Positions 1-10,400 of a stretch of DNA of 64,000 nucleotides are shown here, one piece after another. The notes beneath the pieces were generated by a model. It was not told where the DNA came from. It made no database searches and saw nothing but the letters and a program-made list of their open reading frames with translations. Position numbers and translations under genes: made by a program. Numbering within the stretch: position 1 is the first letter of the stretch; each line of letters opens with the position of its first letter. This DNA comes from Arctopsyche grandis (taxonomy: Eukaryota; Arthropoda; Insecta; Trichoptera; Hydropsychidae). The stretch is from positions 24,049,205 through 24,113,204 of the forward strand of contig NC_135361.1 in the NCBI RefSeq assembly GCF_051622035.1, written 5' to 3'.

Positions 1-105
1 GTCGATTGTAAAAATGCAATGACCATTCTAAAAACTGTAAGAAACCGTATACATATTTTACACACATTAATTTGCCATGTTGATAGCTATAGTTTAATAT
101 TTCAG

Positions 106-2968
106 GCATCGTTGTTAGAAGTATTCGACGAGACCCATAAATGGCTTATAATAGGCAACGACTTTGATGAAATAAAGAGAATGCTCAATGAATCAGTACT
201 CAGATTCGATAGTCAAGTACAATTTGCGGTGAAGGGAAAATTGTCGAAAGGTCATTATTTATTTATTTATTTTTAATCTGTACCAGGAGGACTTAACAGG
301 TAACCCCAATACGCCTTCCTGGCCAGAAATATTGTACATTTGATACAAGTATTATACAAAGTAAATGCATAGCAATTAACACCTATAGAGAAATCTATGG
401 TCAAATTTGTAAATTTGTAGCATTTTTAAACAATTTAGCGAAAAACAGTAAATACATATCAATTAACATTCACAGATACATTAATGGTCAGATTTGTAAA
501 TTTGCAACATTTTATATAATTCAGCGAAATTCGAGATTGCTGAAAACTCGAGATTTGCGAGAAAATGGGTAAGGTTGACAATTTGTTGGAACCGTTTAAA
601 TGAAAATCAGATTAATTGGTAAACTCTGATAGGAAACGATCGACTTGGAGTCACAAATCCAAGGTCTGACCAGCAGAAACCAGTGGGATTTGAACCCGTG
701 ACCACTCTGTTCAAAGCATTATATGCTAACTACTAGTCTATTCTGCTGGTTAATATAAAAATAAATAAAAAATAACCTAGATGAATTATTCGCATTTTTG
801 TTTTATTTTAGATCCGTGGTTTACTTATGATATTTATAATCCGGGAAAAATTTTTGGGGGAAAAAACAATATAACTTTCATTGGATTTTGGAAATATTCA
901 GTACAAACATTTAATGTCAATATGGAAAACGAATTTCATATAGAAACAGCACTTGAAACATATAATAAAGGTAAAAAAAATAAAATTATAAATAAGTTAT
1001 AAAAAAAAAACATATATAATACCTTTCTTACTCATTGCTATAGCTACCGATAATAATTCTGAAAGAGACGAAATATATAATAAAATACATAACTGGCGGA
1101 TTCGTCCATTTGCAAATAAAAAGCATTTGAGAAAAAATATAAGTGGACTGACAATTAGTTCCATAATAATAGTAAGAAATATTAAAGAAATGCAAATTAG
1201 ACGATTTCTCATATTACTGATCTAATATGAATGACTTCATTTTTTTTAGACAGAATACAAACCTCCTAAGGGTGGATATATTCGATATTTATCAGTTCCT
1301 ACCGATACTCATATAGATTCTATGCATCGTTATTCATACGCTCTTTTCATTCTAATGACGGAAATGTTCAACTTTCGGTAAGTAAAAAATAAACGTGTAG
1401 TAAAAATCAGTATAAAAACATTGTTTTCTTTAATTGAAATTGTCTAGAATGAAACTCATCAGAACGAACAATTGGGGTATCGTTAAAAATGGAACATGGT
1501 CAGGTCTGCTCGGAGCTCTTTTAAATAAACAAGCTGAAATTTCCATCACACCATCCCAATTCAAGAGTTGGAGATTCGAAATATTCGATCAGACGGTCGT
1601 GTCTTGGCTTGGCGAGTAGGTTTAGTCATCTTTTATAACATTTTATTATTATATATTTGATATATTCCAAAAAGTGCAACATTCAGGGCGAATATCTTGT
1701 TTAAACATCCCAAAGGAAGTGGTTTGAGAGACAGCTTCATCACACCGTTAACTAACGGAGTGTGGTGGTCAACATTTGGAGTTTTAATAGTCACAACTAT
1801 TATTTTTAAATTGACGCTCAGACAAGAGGTATTATCGTTTTAATCACAATTTTAATTTTGATATGATTTTATTTTACTCCAATTGGACTTTAAAGGTTAA
1901 ATTGCTCAAATTGGAAGAAAGTGAAAATACCAATGAGGCCAAAAATGACAATTCTTGGAGCTATGTCATACTAGTGGCTATTACTGGAGGATTTTGCCAA
2001 CAAGGTAAATGTCATTTTAATAAAATAACATACATTTTTAAAAGCTCTTAATTATTTAATAATACTGATCATAATTTTGATAGGATTTCCACACTCGCCA
2101 CACAAACCAAGTAGTCGGGCAATGACGCTTTTAGTTGTACTCTTCACTTTTATGCTATATCAATTTTATTCAGCTTCTATTGTTGCTTCATTGTTAATGG
2201 AACCACCACGAACTATAACAGATCTCAAAAGTCTGTTTATAAGTAAATTAAACATCCTCATTGAAGACGTTTCTTACAATCATGACTTCTTTTTGGTAAA
2301 AATACATATGGCGATAGTTAATAAACACAATATAATAGTTTTGACGTTGATAAAATTTACAGGAATCACCTAATCCAACGGTAAAACGAATTTACAATGA
2401 TGTTTTGGTACCTAGAGGTCTGAAAAATGTATTTGTTACGCCTAAAATTGGACTCGAGAAGGTCGAGGCAGGGGGATATGCATTTCAAGTGGACGTATCA
2501 CTGGGCTATCAAATAATTCGTGAAAAATTCAGTGAACGCAGTATTTGTGATCTGTGTGAAATTCTCTTGTTTCCACCAAAGCCTATTATGCCCTTACTTA
2601 GAAAACATTCACAATATAGACAAATAATAACATATGGGTAAGAATTGTTGATTATAGTTGATTTAGCATACAAAGATTTTTTTATTCTAAAATGTAATCA
2701 CCCCAGGTTACGAAAATTGGAAGAAAGTGGAATAATGAAGTATCAAAAATCGGTATGGTATGCAAGAAAACCGGAATGTTCACCCGGAGTAGCCAACGAA
2801 CCGGTCAGTGTAACCGTAGAGGAAACTGCTTCGGCTTTCGTGATACTAGCATTCTGCTGTATTCTCTCAGTGTTACTTTTAGGATTAGAAATCATTGTGA
2901 CTAGAATAAAATACAACATTGAAATAAAACGCAACAATTTTCCAACAACTGACCTGTCGTCTTTTTAA
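106..2968 (+). CDS. Ir75-like ionotropic receptor, 3' part (5' exons outside window)
   Basis: Ten exons can be joined with consistent phases: 106-250, 812-970, 1044-1171, 1250-1377, 1448-1615, 1687-1828, 1896-2004, 2084-2295, 2363-2637 and 2707-2968 (TAA). They give about 575 residues. Order of parts: amino-terminal region, ligand-binding S1 half (NNWGIVKNGTWSG, then ITPSQ), first membrane segment (VWWSTFGVLIVTTIIF), pore and second membrane segment (LLVVLFTFMLYQFYSAS), S2 half starting MEPPRTITDLKSL, and a last membrane segment (FVILAFCCILSVLLLGLE). This is the iGluR-derived ionotropic receptor fold. The MEPPRTI stretch and overall pattern are like insect Ir75 receptors, which sense acids or amines in olfactory neurons. 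The first donor (251, GTCATT) is weak but its phase fits. The first exons are missing because the window starts inside the gene. No stop or frameshift is seen. The subfamily letter cannot be given. Confidence 0.85.
256..750 (-). mobile_element. tRNA-derived SINE (family A), in first visible Ir intron
   Basis: Antisense copy. The tRNA-like head lies at the right end: ggatttgaacccgtg reads as a B box on the minus strand. The conserved body (aaactctgataggaaacgat) is at about 625-645 and the 3' inverted-repeat domain (ccaggagg...ccttcctgg) at about 282-322. An A/T-rich tail lies at the left. Full length, moderately diverged. It sits in the intron between the first two visible exons of the Ir gene. 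Confidence 0.7.
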
Positions 2969-3253
2969 AAAACATATATATTTCAATTCAATGCACCATA
3001 TAATATGTTGTGAACAGTTGAATTTAGCACTGCTTAATATCTTGGATTAATTATTCACGTCTATTGTCATTGTGTGTCATACGATTTTGCTATTTTGATA
3101 TACATATAGGTATATTCCCTTTGAGCTTTTCAGATGACATATAAATTAGTGTGCTTATAAAGCATTCATCAATGTACACAATATAAGAAAAGACTCCTCA
3201 GAATTTTGCGTTTCATTGTATGTACATAGTTTGCTAGTCGACATGGCTTAAAA
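2969..3253. promoter_or_regulatory. Spacer between tandem receptors, with likely core promoter of the second
   Basis: This 285-bp AT-rich gap separates the stop of the first receptor from the start of the second. A TATAAAG match lies at 3156-3162, about 92 bp before the ATG at 3254. It could serve as the TATA box of the downstream receptor. No other gene is seen here. The gap must hold both the upstream polyadenylation site and the downstream promoter. Confidence 0.4.
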
Positions 3254-6200
3254 ATGAAATTGTTAACTATTGTATGCTTTATGTGTATTTGCTTGACAAG
3301 TTTACAAGCAATTGATATAAATATTGCAAACATTATTAAAGATTATTTTATATTGAAAGATATCAGAAATGGATTAATTCTGAGCTGCTATAATCAACAC
3401 GGTTTGTATTTATTTTTTTATCTCATATTATTTGACTTTTGTATTTTATTTTAATTTAATTTTAGACATGATTTATTTACTGAAAGAAATATGGACGCAT
3501 GAATACTATAATATTGCTATACAAAATATTGATGAAAATGTATTTAAAAATTATACGTATACAAAATTGTTTTTGGAAAATTATATTAAATCAACTTTAT
3601 ACCATAAATCTGGAATTATATTAGATTTAGAGTGTTCAAATAAAAATGTTATCATTCAAGTGGTATTATTTATTTTATTTAATAAATGAAAATAAACTGA
3701 TTATGATGTAATATATTTAAAAAAAATTCAATATTTAAAGTCATCGATGTTGGAAATTTATGATGGAATTCACAATTGGCTAATGGTAGGCTCGGATTTG
3801 AATTTTGCGAAGGATTTATTACAAACAGCTGAACTTAGACTAGACAGTGAAGTTTTGCTAGTTTTGAAGAAGTATTTGAAACATGGTAAATATTATATTT
3901 CCAAATTCCTGATCGACTAATATATAATATTGCGATGTAAATGTGATTAGATTTCATTTAACATTAGAGCTGTGGCCTCTTTACGATGTGTATAATCCTG
4001 GTTCAACTATTGGAGGAGCGATTAAAGCCTCATTTTATGGTTATTGGAAGCCGTTTAGCAATGGAAAATATCATAATAATGTTACATTATTAAAACATCA
4101 AGGTGAGTAGAATACGTATTACATTATATATATGAGTAAAAGCTATGTATAAACATGACTAGTTTAAATAAAAATTATGATAATACATGTAATAGAAACT
4201 CCAATAATTGTCAAGAATTGGATCATCTACCTTACTAACTCAAGAATGGTTCGTAGAAAAAATCTTCATGGATTGTTAATGAATGCCGTTATCGTTGTAT
4301 GTATTATAAATATAAATTTTGACTTTTGACTTAGTATTCATCAATTTAAAATTAATATAATTTCTTAAGGCTTCAAAAAAGCCTCCAAAAACTCTACTAA
4401 ATTATATATCTTCCATGGAAAATCGACATCTTGATACAATGCATAGATATGGATACAACATATACTTAATACTAATGGAAATGTTCAATTTTAAGTATGT
4501 AGTTTAATTCAAATTTATATTATTTTTGTGTATTTTATTTAATTGTTGAAACTTACTTAGGATAAAAATTGTACGGACTAATACATGGGGTACACTCAAA
4601 AATGGATCTTGGACGGGAGTGATGGGAGCTTTGACTAATCATCAAGCTGAAGTTTCAGTGACTCCGTTACAATTCAAAATTGAGAGAATGGGATTTATCG
4701 ATTCAACGTCTATTATTTATCTGTGTCGGTATGAAAAATATGATAGTTTAATAAACATACGTAAAGACTGCATTAAGATCAATTAAAAAATGTTTCAGAA
4801 TTAATATCATTTTCAAACATCCTAAAAATTATGGTTTAAAAAATGCATTCATTCAACCGCTTACATATCAAGTTTGGTGGTCAACTTTTATTGTTATTGT
4901 TTTAACGACAATTATATTTAAAATAGTTATGAGAAAAGAGGTTTGTAAAAATCGATGCGCCCCATTCTACCAGCCCGCAGTATCTCAAGACTCGTTTTCT
5001 CAACTTTTCGTCTGCTTAAACAGGAGTTTGTATATTGTATACACAAATGCTTTTGTATACATGTATGTAATGTAATATCTTTAATATACTAGACATATTG
5101 TGATCATTCACAAATTTTAAGCTATTAACACACCATTAAAATATATAAAAAAAACATTTAAAAGTGAATTCTTACCATATTTTTTTAATACTTAATGTTT
5201 ATCGCGTAAAATAAGTATATTACTATGTGAAATATTTTCATATACGTGTTTTGAATATATAAAAACTCAACGACGAAAAAGTTTGGACAACGAGTCTTAA
5301 GATATTGCAAGTTGGTGGAATAGGGTAGACCCGTAAATATATATACATATGTATATACTCAATAAAATTTTTTTTTAATTAATTTACGCATTTTCAGGTA
5401 TATATTTTTAGAAATAAAGAAGAATTATATAAAGAATCAAAACTTGTCAACTCTTGGAGTTATATCACAATGATAGCAGTAGTTGGAAGTCTTTGTCAAC
5501 AAGGTAAAAATTACATTTCAATCCTATATAAATTCTGATCATAACTTTCGTATTGAATTTATTTTACGTTAATTGGATTATTAGTCACATCACGATCGCC
5601 CAAAAAACAATTTTTGCCATGAAAATCGCGAATACGGAATATTTGGCACTCAAGTTCTCATTAGTATGATAGTTATCGTTAGTATGATGGACTTTTCGGC
5701 TGCCAGATGTTCCGTTATAAAGATTTTAGTGACTTTTGGGCGAGCGCTTTGTGACCAATAATCACCGAACCTTATTTTACAGGCTATTCACATCAACCCA
5801 ACACTTACAGTTGCCGTCTGGTCACAATAGTCATTTTAGTCTTCACTTTTTTACTATACCAATTTTATTCCGCATCTATAGTATCGTCTTTATTGATGGA
5901 GCCACCACGAACTATCAAAAATGTCAACGATATAATCAAAAGCAACTTTGTAGTTTTAATCGAAGACATCGCCTACAATTACTATGAATTTTTTGACGTA
6001 AACATATATATTTTTTATTTCGAATCTCAGTTTTAATTACTTTTTGAAAAAAAAAGTTTCTTTTCAGTCAACGGCTAATCCATATGCAAAAAATCTATAT
6101 AGAAAAAAGATCTTAGTGCAAGGAACGAAAAATTCATATGTTAATGCTAATTATGGCTTAAAAAAGGTCAATGAAGGAGATCATGCTTTCTATGTAAGGA

Positions 6201-7270
6201 AAATCAACAATGCAACATTTAACTCATATAGTGGCGTCGCTAGGGGTAGTGAATTACATAGAATTTCTCTGAGTCCTTTCGTTTGAGACCATGCAGGTTT
6301 TTTAATATTATTTTTTAGTAAATTACATTAGTCGTTTTTAAGGAGCTTTAAACAAACGACCAATATTAGTATTTGTTAATTTCTATAACTTACCAATGGA
6401 GAAACTAAGTTCACGCGTTGTTTTTGGATTGCGTCTCTGTTTGACTGAATCAGTTAACCTTCTTACATTTAATTACAAACACTGATTTCTCAGAAACTCA
6501 AACAAAAGCCAATTATGACTCATATTTGATGCTATAAATATAGTAGCTGTATAAATTCAGAGAGCTGTGTAAATACAGAGAGCTGTATATATACAGAAAC
6601 TGCAATGAGGCGTGTAATCGTTCGAGGACCGTCATACAACTAATATGTCGAATTGGCGTTTTTCAATTTAAACAATTTGGTGTCACCCCAAAAATGGTGT
6701 CACCCGGTGCAGACCGCACTCCCCGCACGGGCCTAGCGACGCTACTGCTCATAATCATTCTTAATTGCATTTACAATTTTTCATTTGTGAAATGTAGATC
6801 GACATTGATACAGCTTATAAAATTATTTCGGAAAATTTTAATGAACAGAGTGTATGCGACTTGGGCGAAGTAACTGTCCTTCCACCCAGACGTATTCAAT
6901 TTGTAACACGGAAAGGATCACCATATCGTGAAATGATAGCTTACGGGTAATAATAGACTGTGTAATATAAATAATTTATCCCAAATACAATTTTACATAC
7001 AAATACAATTAATACAATTAAAATCAATGACATTTCAGCTTGCGAAAAATTCACGAAACTGGTGTAATGCAATATCACACACTAATCTGGCACACTTCTA
7101 AGCCAAAGTGTGCTCCGAGTGGCTCCAAACAAACGTTCAATATTACAATAGTTGACACGGCAACAGCCTTTCTTATATTGGTAACAGGATTTATTACATC
7201 CTTGCTTATCTTATTCATTGAACTATGCTCCAATTACTTGCAAAAAAGAAACTTTCACCCAGAAAATTGA
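3254..7270 (+). CDS. Ir75-like ionotropic receptor, complete tandem copy
   Basis: Thirteen exons: 3254-3401, 3466-3659, 3741-3885, 3968-4102, 4196-4296, 4370-4494, 4561-4728, 4799-4940, 5398-5503, 5783-5997, 6068-6193, 6798-6946 and 7039-7270. They total 1986 bp (661 residues plus stop), and every junction keeps frame. The start is the first ATG and opens a signal peptide (MKLLTIVCFMCICLTSLQA). Ligand-binding S1 contains NTWGTLKNGSWTG and VTPLQF. The membrane segments are VWWSTFIVIVLTTIIF, IVILVFTFLLYQFYSAS and FLILVTGFITSLLILFIEL. S2 starts MEPPRTIKNVND. It aligns along its length with the receptor just upstream, so the pair is a tandem duplication. Unlike that paralogue it has an extra intron (6194-6797). 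Three introns carry three different inserted elements (about 4955-5331, 5567-5771, 6229-6747), yet the frame is intact, so it is probably functional. Like other Ir75 proteins it would act in sensory cilia together with a co-receptor. Confidence 0.88.
4955..5331. mobile_element. MITE with about 50-bp imperfect terminal inverted repeats
   Basis: The left end (cattctaccagcccgc, then atctcaagactcgtt) matches the reverse complement of the right end (aacgagtcttaagatat, then ggtggaatagggtag) over about 50 bp. The interior is AT-rich and non-coding. It lies in the intron between the two Ir exons 4799-4940 and 5398-5503. The superfamily is not recognised. Confidence 0.6.
5567..5771. mobile_element. 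hAT-like MITE (family G) flanked by 8-bp duplication TTATTTTA
   Basis: The element is flanked by TTATTTTA at 5559-5566 and 5772-5779. Its ends carry GTCACA motifs (left ATTATTAGTCACATCACG, right GTGACCAATAATCACCG). The same element occurs in reverse at 24400-24587, also with an 8-bp duplication. This fits a non-autonomous hAT-type transposon. It lies directly before the splice acceptor of the Ir exon at 5783. Confidence 0.8.
6229..6747. mobile_element. Non-autonomous DNA transposon, ends [T/C]AGTRGCGTCGCTAGG
   Basis: The left end TAGTGGCGTCGCTAGG and the reverse complement of the right end CAGTAGCGTCGCTAGG form a 16-bp terminal inverted repeat. The 6 bp CTCATA lie directly outside both ends (6223-6228, 6748-6753). 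No transposase is encoded. It sits in the intron at 6194-6797 of the second receptor. Without it and one copy of the duplication that intron would be about 79 nt. Confidence 0.7.
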
Positions 7271-7299
7271 AGAGAAAAAACCAGAAACATTTAGTAATT

Positions 7300-7470
7300 T
7301 ATTTATTACTTCTTTATGAACTGCATGGCGTAGTTGATAGAAGTATTCGATGTCCAGCACCATTGATTAGTCAAGAATAAATAGAACATACCGTGCACTA
7401 ATCTCGTTTTACAACCATCTGAAATCATATACATATTAATATAGTAAAAAGTGTAAAACTGCAATAAAAT
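7300..7470. other. Convergent 3' ends of Ir receptor and COQ3 with overlapping poly(A) signals
   Basis: The receptor stop ends at 7270 and the COQ3 stop occupies 7306-7308. On the minus strand AATAAA motifs begin immediately at the COQ3 stop. On the plus strand the first good AATAAA after the receptor is at 7463-7468, beyond the COQ3 terminal exon. If these signals are used, the receptor transcript overlaps the last COQ3 exon in antisense. Confidence 0.5.
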
Positions 7471-10400
7471 TTAATTTATAATATTAACTGTATTTATTTT
7501 CAATTACAAGAGTCGGGTCACACCGGGCGACTTGCAAGTTACTTGTTAGGCAAGTTGTGCGACCAGATCAAATGTATGCAGTTCTATGGAGCATGCCTAA
7601 CATGACCATTTATTTTTTTCCTCAAAACGATACATTTACCAATTTATTTTAGTTATGTACATGTTATATGCTATGTGTATTCAAGAAAACGCATATTTTT
7701 TTTATTAATGAAAAGAACAGGAATGAACACGTGAAAATAAATAATTTATGTGGTCTTATATTTTTCTAGTCCATGGGTCTGAAAAACGCCGATAGGCGTT
7801 GTATTTTGGGCATGTACAAAGTAAACAAGAATATTACCCGCTAAGCTTTTACAGGTAGCATTGAAATTAAGATTGTGAGCATTACGTTTTAACAACAATG
7901 AAGTAGATGGAACTAGTTCGAAATCCTCGGCAGTAGTTATCTAGGGGTTTGTTTGGATAGGCTACAATCTGTATACCTCCTTTCTATTGGATTTCTAATA
8001 ATTCTAGAAATGTTGGCGAAATTTTCAGCGTGGCGGGCTTTCAACAGAAAAGACATCACCACTCAAATGTTTAAGTATTTTTGGTGTTGATTTCAAATAA
8101 TAATGAACTTCTTGGCAGTATTTCTTAAAATTTTCTTTGGTAATTAGAATTTCATACCGGTAATCAAATGCAGACAAAAATAGCATGCATATTTTTTTTA
8201 TTTTTTTTTATTTTACATATATACCAGGAAGGCCTTACAGGTAAATCCCAATGCGCCTTCCTGGCCAATTACAAATACAAATGCAGCATTTTTTTTTATT
8301 ATAAGTCGTTGAATTGCGAGACACTGAAAAAACTCGCAAATTAACGAGACATCTATGAATTGTACATAAATTTTTATTGTACATCCATCAAATTTCAAAT
8401 AGTGGTGACATAGTAGGTAGGAAGGATTTTTAGCCAATTTTTTTTCCGGGAACCGTTTCAACAATGAAATCAGAGAAAATTGGCAAACTCTGATAGGAAA
8501 CGATCAACCTGGAGTCACAAATCCAGGTCTGACCAACAGCATACTCTGAAAAATTCATTTTCATTCAGGGATAGAACCCGGCACCTTCTTGACGGTAAGC
8601 AGAAGCTTAACGTCCGAGCTATGCTGCTGGCTATGTACTATAATGGGAGGCTGCAGCCCTCCAGCCTCTATGGACGGCAAAATTAGCATGCATTTGTACT
8701 ATACAGGGAAGGCTGAAGCCCCGCAGCCTATATAGACGGGCCGCCACTGCTTGCAACTCTGTTTCGTTATCCACAACTTTTTCATAAGAGAAAAGACCCC
8801 TTATACAGGTGCATTTGTATCGGGCAGGCATAAAAATTATTACCGTGGGTTGCTCTCTTTTTGAAAATGGGACATTTCGACGTCCCGAAGTTGTGCTTGG
8901 GGACAACAGGATAGGCTACCTAAAAACGGGACGTATGGTAACGTTAAGCATGCCACACCGGGCAACTCACTGGTTGCCCGAGCAACAAAATCATCCAACC
9001 CGTAAGATCGGTTGCTGGCGTTCATTTTATTGCTTGAACCTTCGAAATGTATAGATTTGTATTAAGGGGTGCCACACTCGGTGATTAGTCGCCAGTGGAT
9101 ACAATGTGAAAAACTATGAACACGTGTGACTGTATCGGCACATATTGAAAACTCTTATAGGAATTATTGAGTGGATCCTTGGCAGTAGCGGCTCAGGAGA
9201 ATTGCTGCAGAGATTAATCGGGCTGTAGTAGCTTGTTGAACATACCGATGATCAAAAGAAAACAAAAATAGCATGCATATGTACTATACTGGGAGGTCTG
9301 CAGCCCCACAGCCCATGTGGACGACAAAAATAGCATGCATTTGTACTGTACTGGGAGGCCTGCAGCCCGCAACCCATATGAACGAGACGCCACTGATTCT
9401 TGGTCACTTTTGGTTGCCCGATTTGAGAGACCATGACCAACTACACTCACAAGTCGCCCAATGTGGCCCAGCTCTGTCAAAACTTCAATCTTTGCAATTA
9501 GATCTGTCATATATAAAAAAAATATGAAATAAATTACGGTTATCCACAAGTCTTGACAGTTGTTCCGGCGAAATGAATTTATCAAAATGGTGCGTTCCTT
9601 TGGGTACAATGTTTAACACATTCTCGGCAATAACAATTCCGCCCAGCCAAGACAGTCTGGTTTTATTAAGTGTTGTTAAGAATAATGATCCTCCCGGACG
9701 TAAAGCCTTCACACATGAAGCTACAAACAGATCTTTTTCAGTTACGTGTTCGATAACTTCTGAAGCGACGACTGCGTCAAACGCTTCATGATGCCGTTCG
9801 CTAAACGCCTATTAAACAAATTAATAAAAACAAACAAAAACATTTTAACAACATATGAAATGTTTAACATTATAAAATGTATACCTCAATTGTATCGTGA
9901 ATGTATTTTAAATTACTACGAGGGGATAAAGTAGCATGTTCTCTAGCTAAGTTTATTAATTGTTCACTAGCATCGACTCCTGTAACATTTGCACCAATCC
10001 GCGCCAAAGGCTAAAATAGTAATATATCGTACAGAATTATACAGAGCAATTTATAATAAACCATGATATAATTACAAACCTCAGATAAAATTCCTCCACC
10101 GCAACCCACTTCAAGTATATTTGCACCTGTAAGTGGATGTGGAGTATCTATATTAATTTTAAACGTCTCGTTAGTTTCCAATAGACCATCGCGAACGAAT
10201 GGAACTCTTAAAAAATTAAAATACAATAAAATTTTAATATCATCATACATATACATATACATATAATATCACTATTATGTGTGTCTGTGTAAGATAACGC
10301 TCGCCGTACCATATGTATAATAGTCTTGTCGATTCGACATACATATGTACGTCACAGCTAAAACAATGCCAACAAAACGTACGATTACAATAACAAAAGA

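Larger units (their letters stand above)
7514..9470. mobile_element. Composite repeat region in COQ3 intron 5 with GTCACA...GGGCGACTTG ends
   Basis: The left boundary reads ggtcacaccgggcgacttg and the right boundary is its approximate reverse complement (caagtcgcccaatgtggcc), so the region may be one old DNA transposon. It contains a left-truncated CCCTTTGA MITE (about 7764-8074), a SINE (8190-8630) and units of a roughly 62-bp repeat (tagcatgcat...gggaggcctgcagcc) at about 8170-8190 plus 8631-8745 and at 9260-9390. Further internal copies of the terminal motif lie near 8951 and 9066. No transposase frame was recognised. Confidence 0.45.

Noticed and set aside
6044-6286. Frame running from the receptor exon into the transposon at 6229 as a real C-terminus
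   Set aside because: A good donor at 6194 and acceptor at 6797 restore the conserved receptor sequence that continues in the next exons.
1-7270. Reading the two receptors as pseudogenes because of many short frames
   Set aside because: All gaps are spanned by GT-AG introns with matching phases; the second receptor sums to exactly 662 codons and the first continues to a normal stop.
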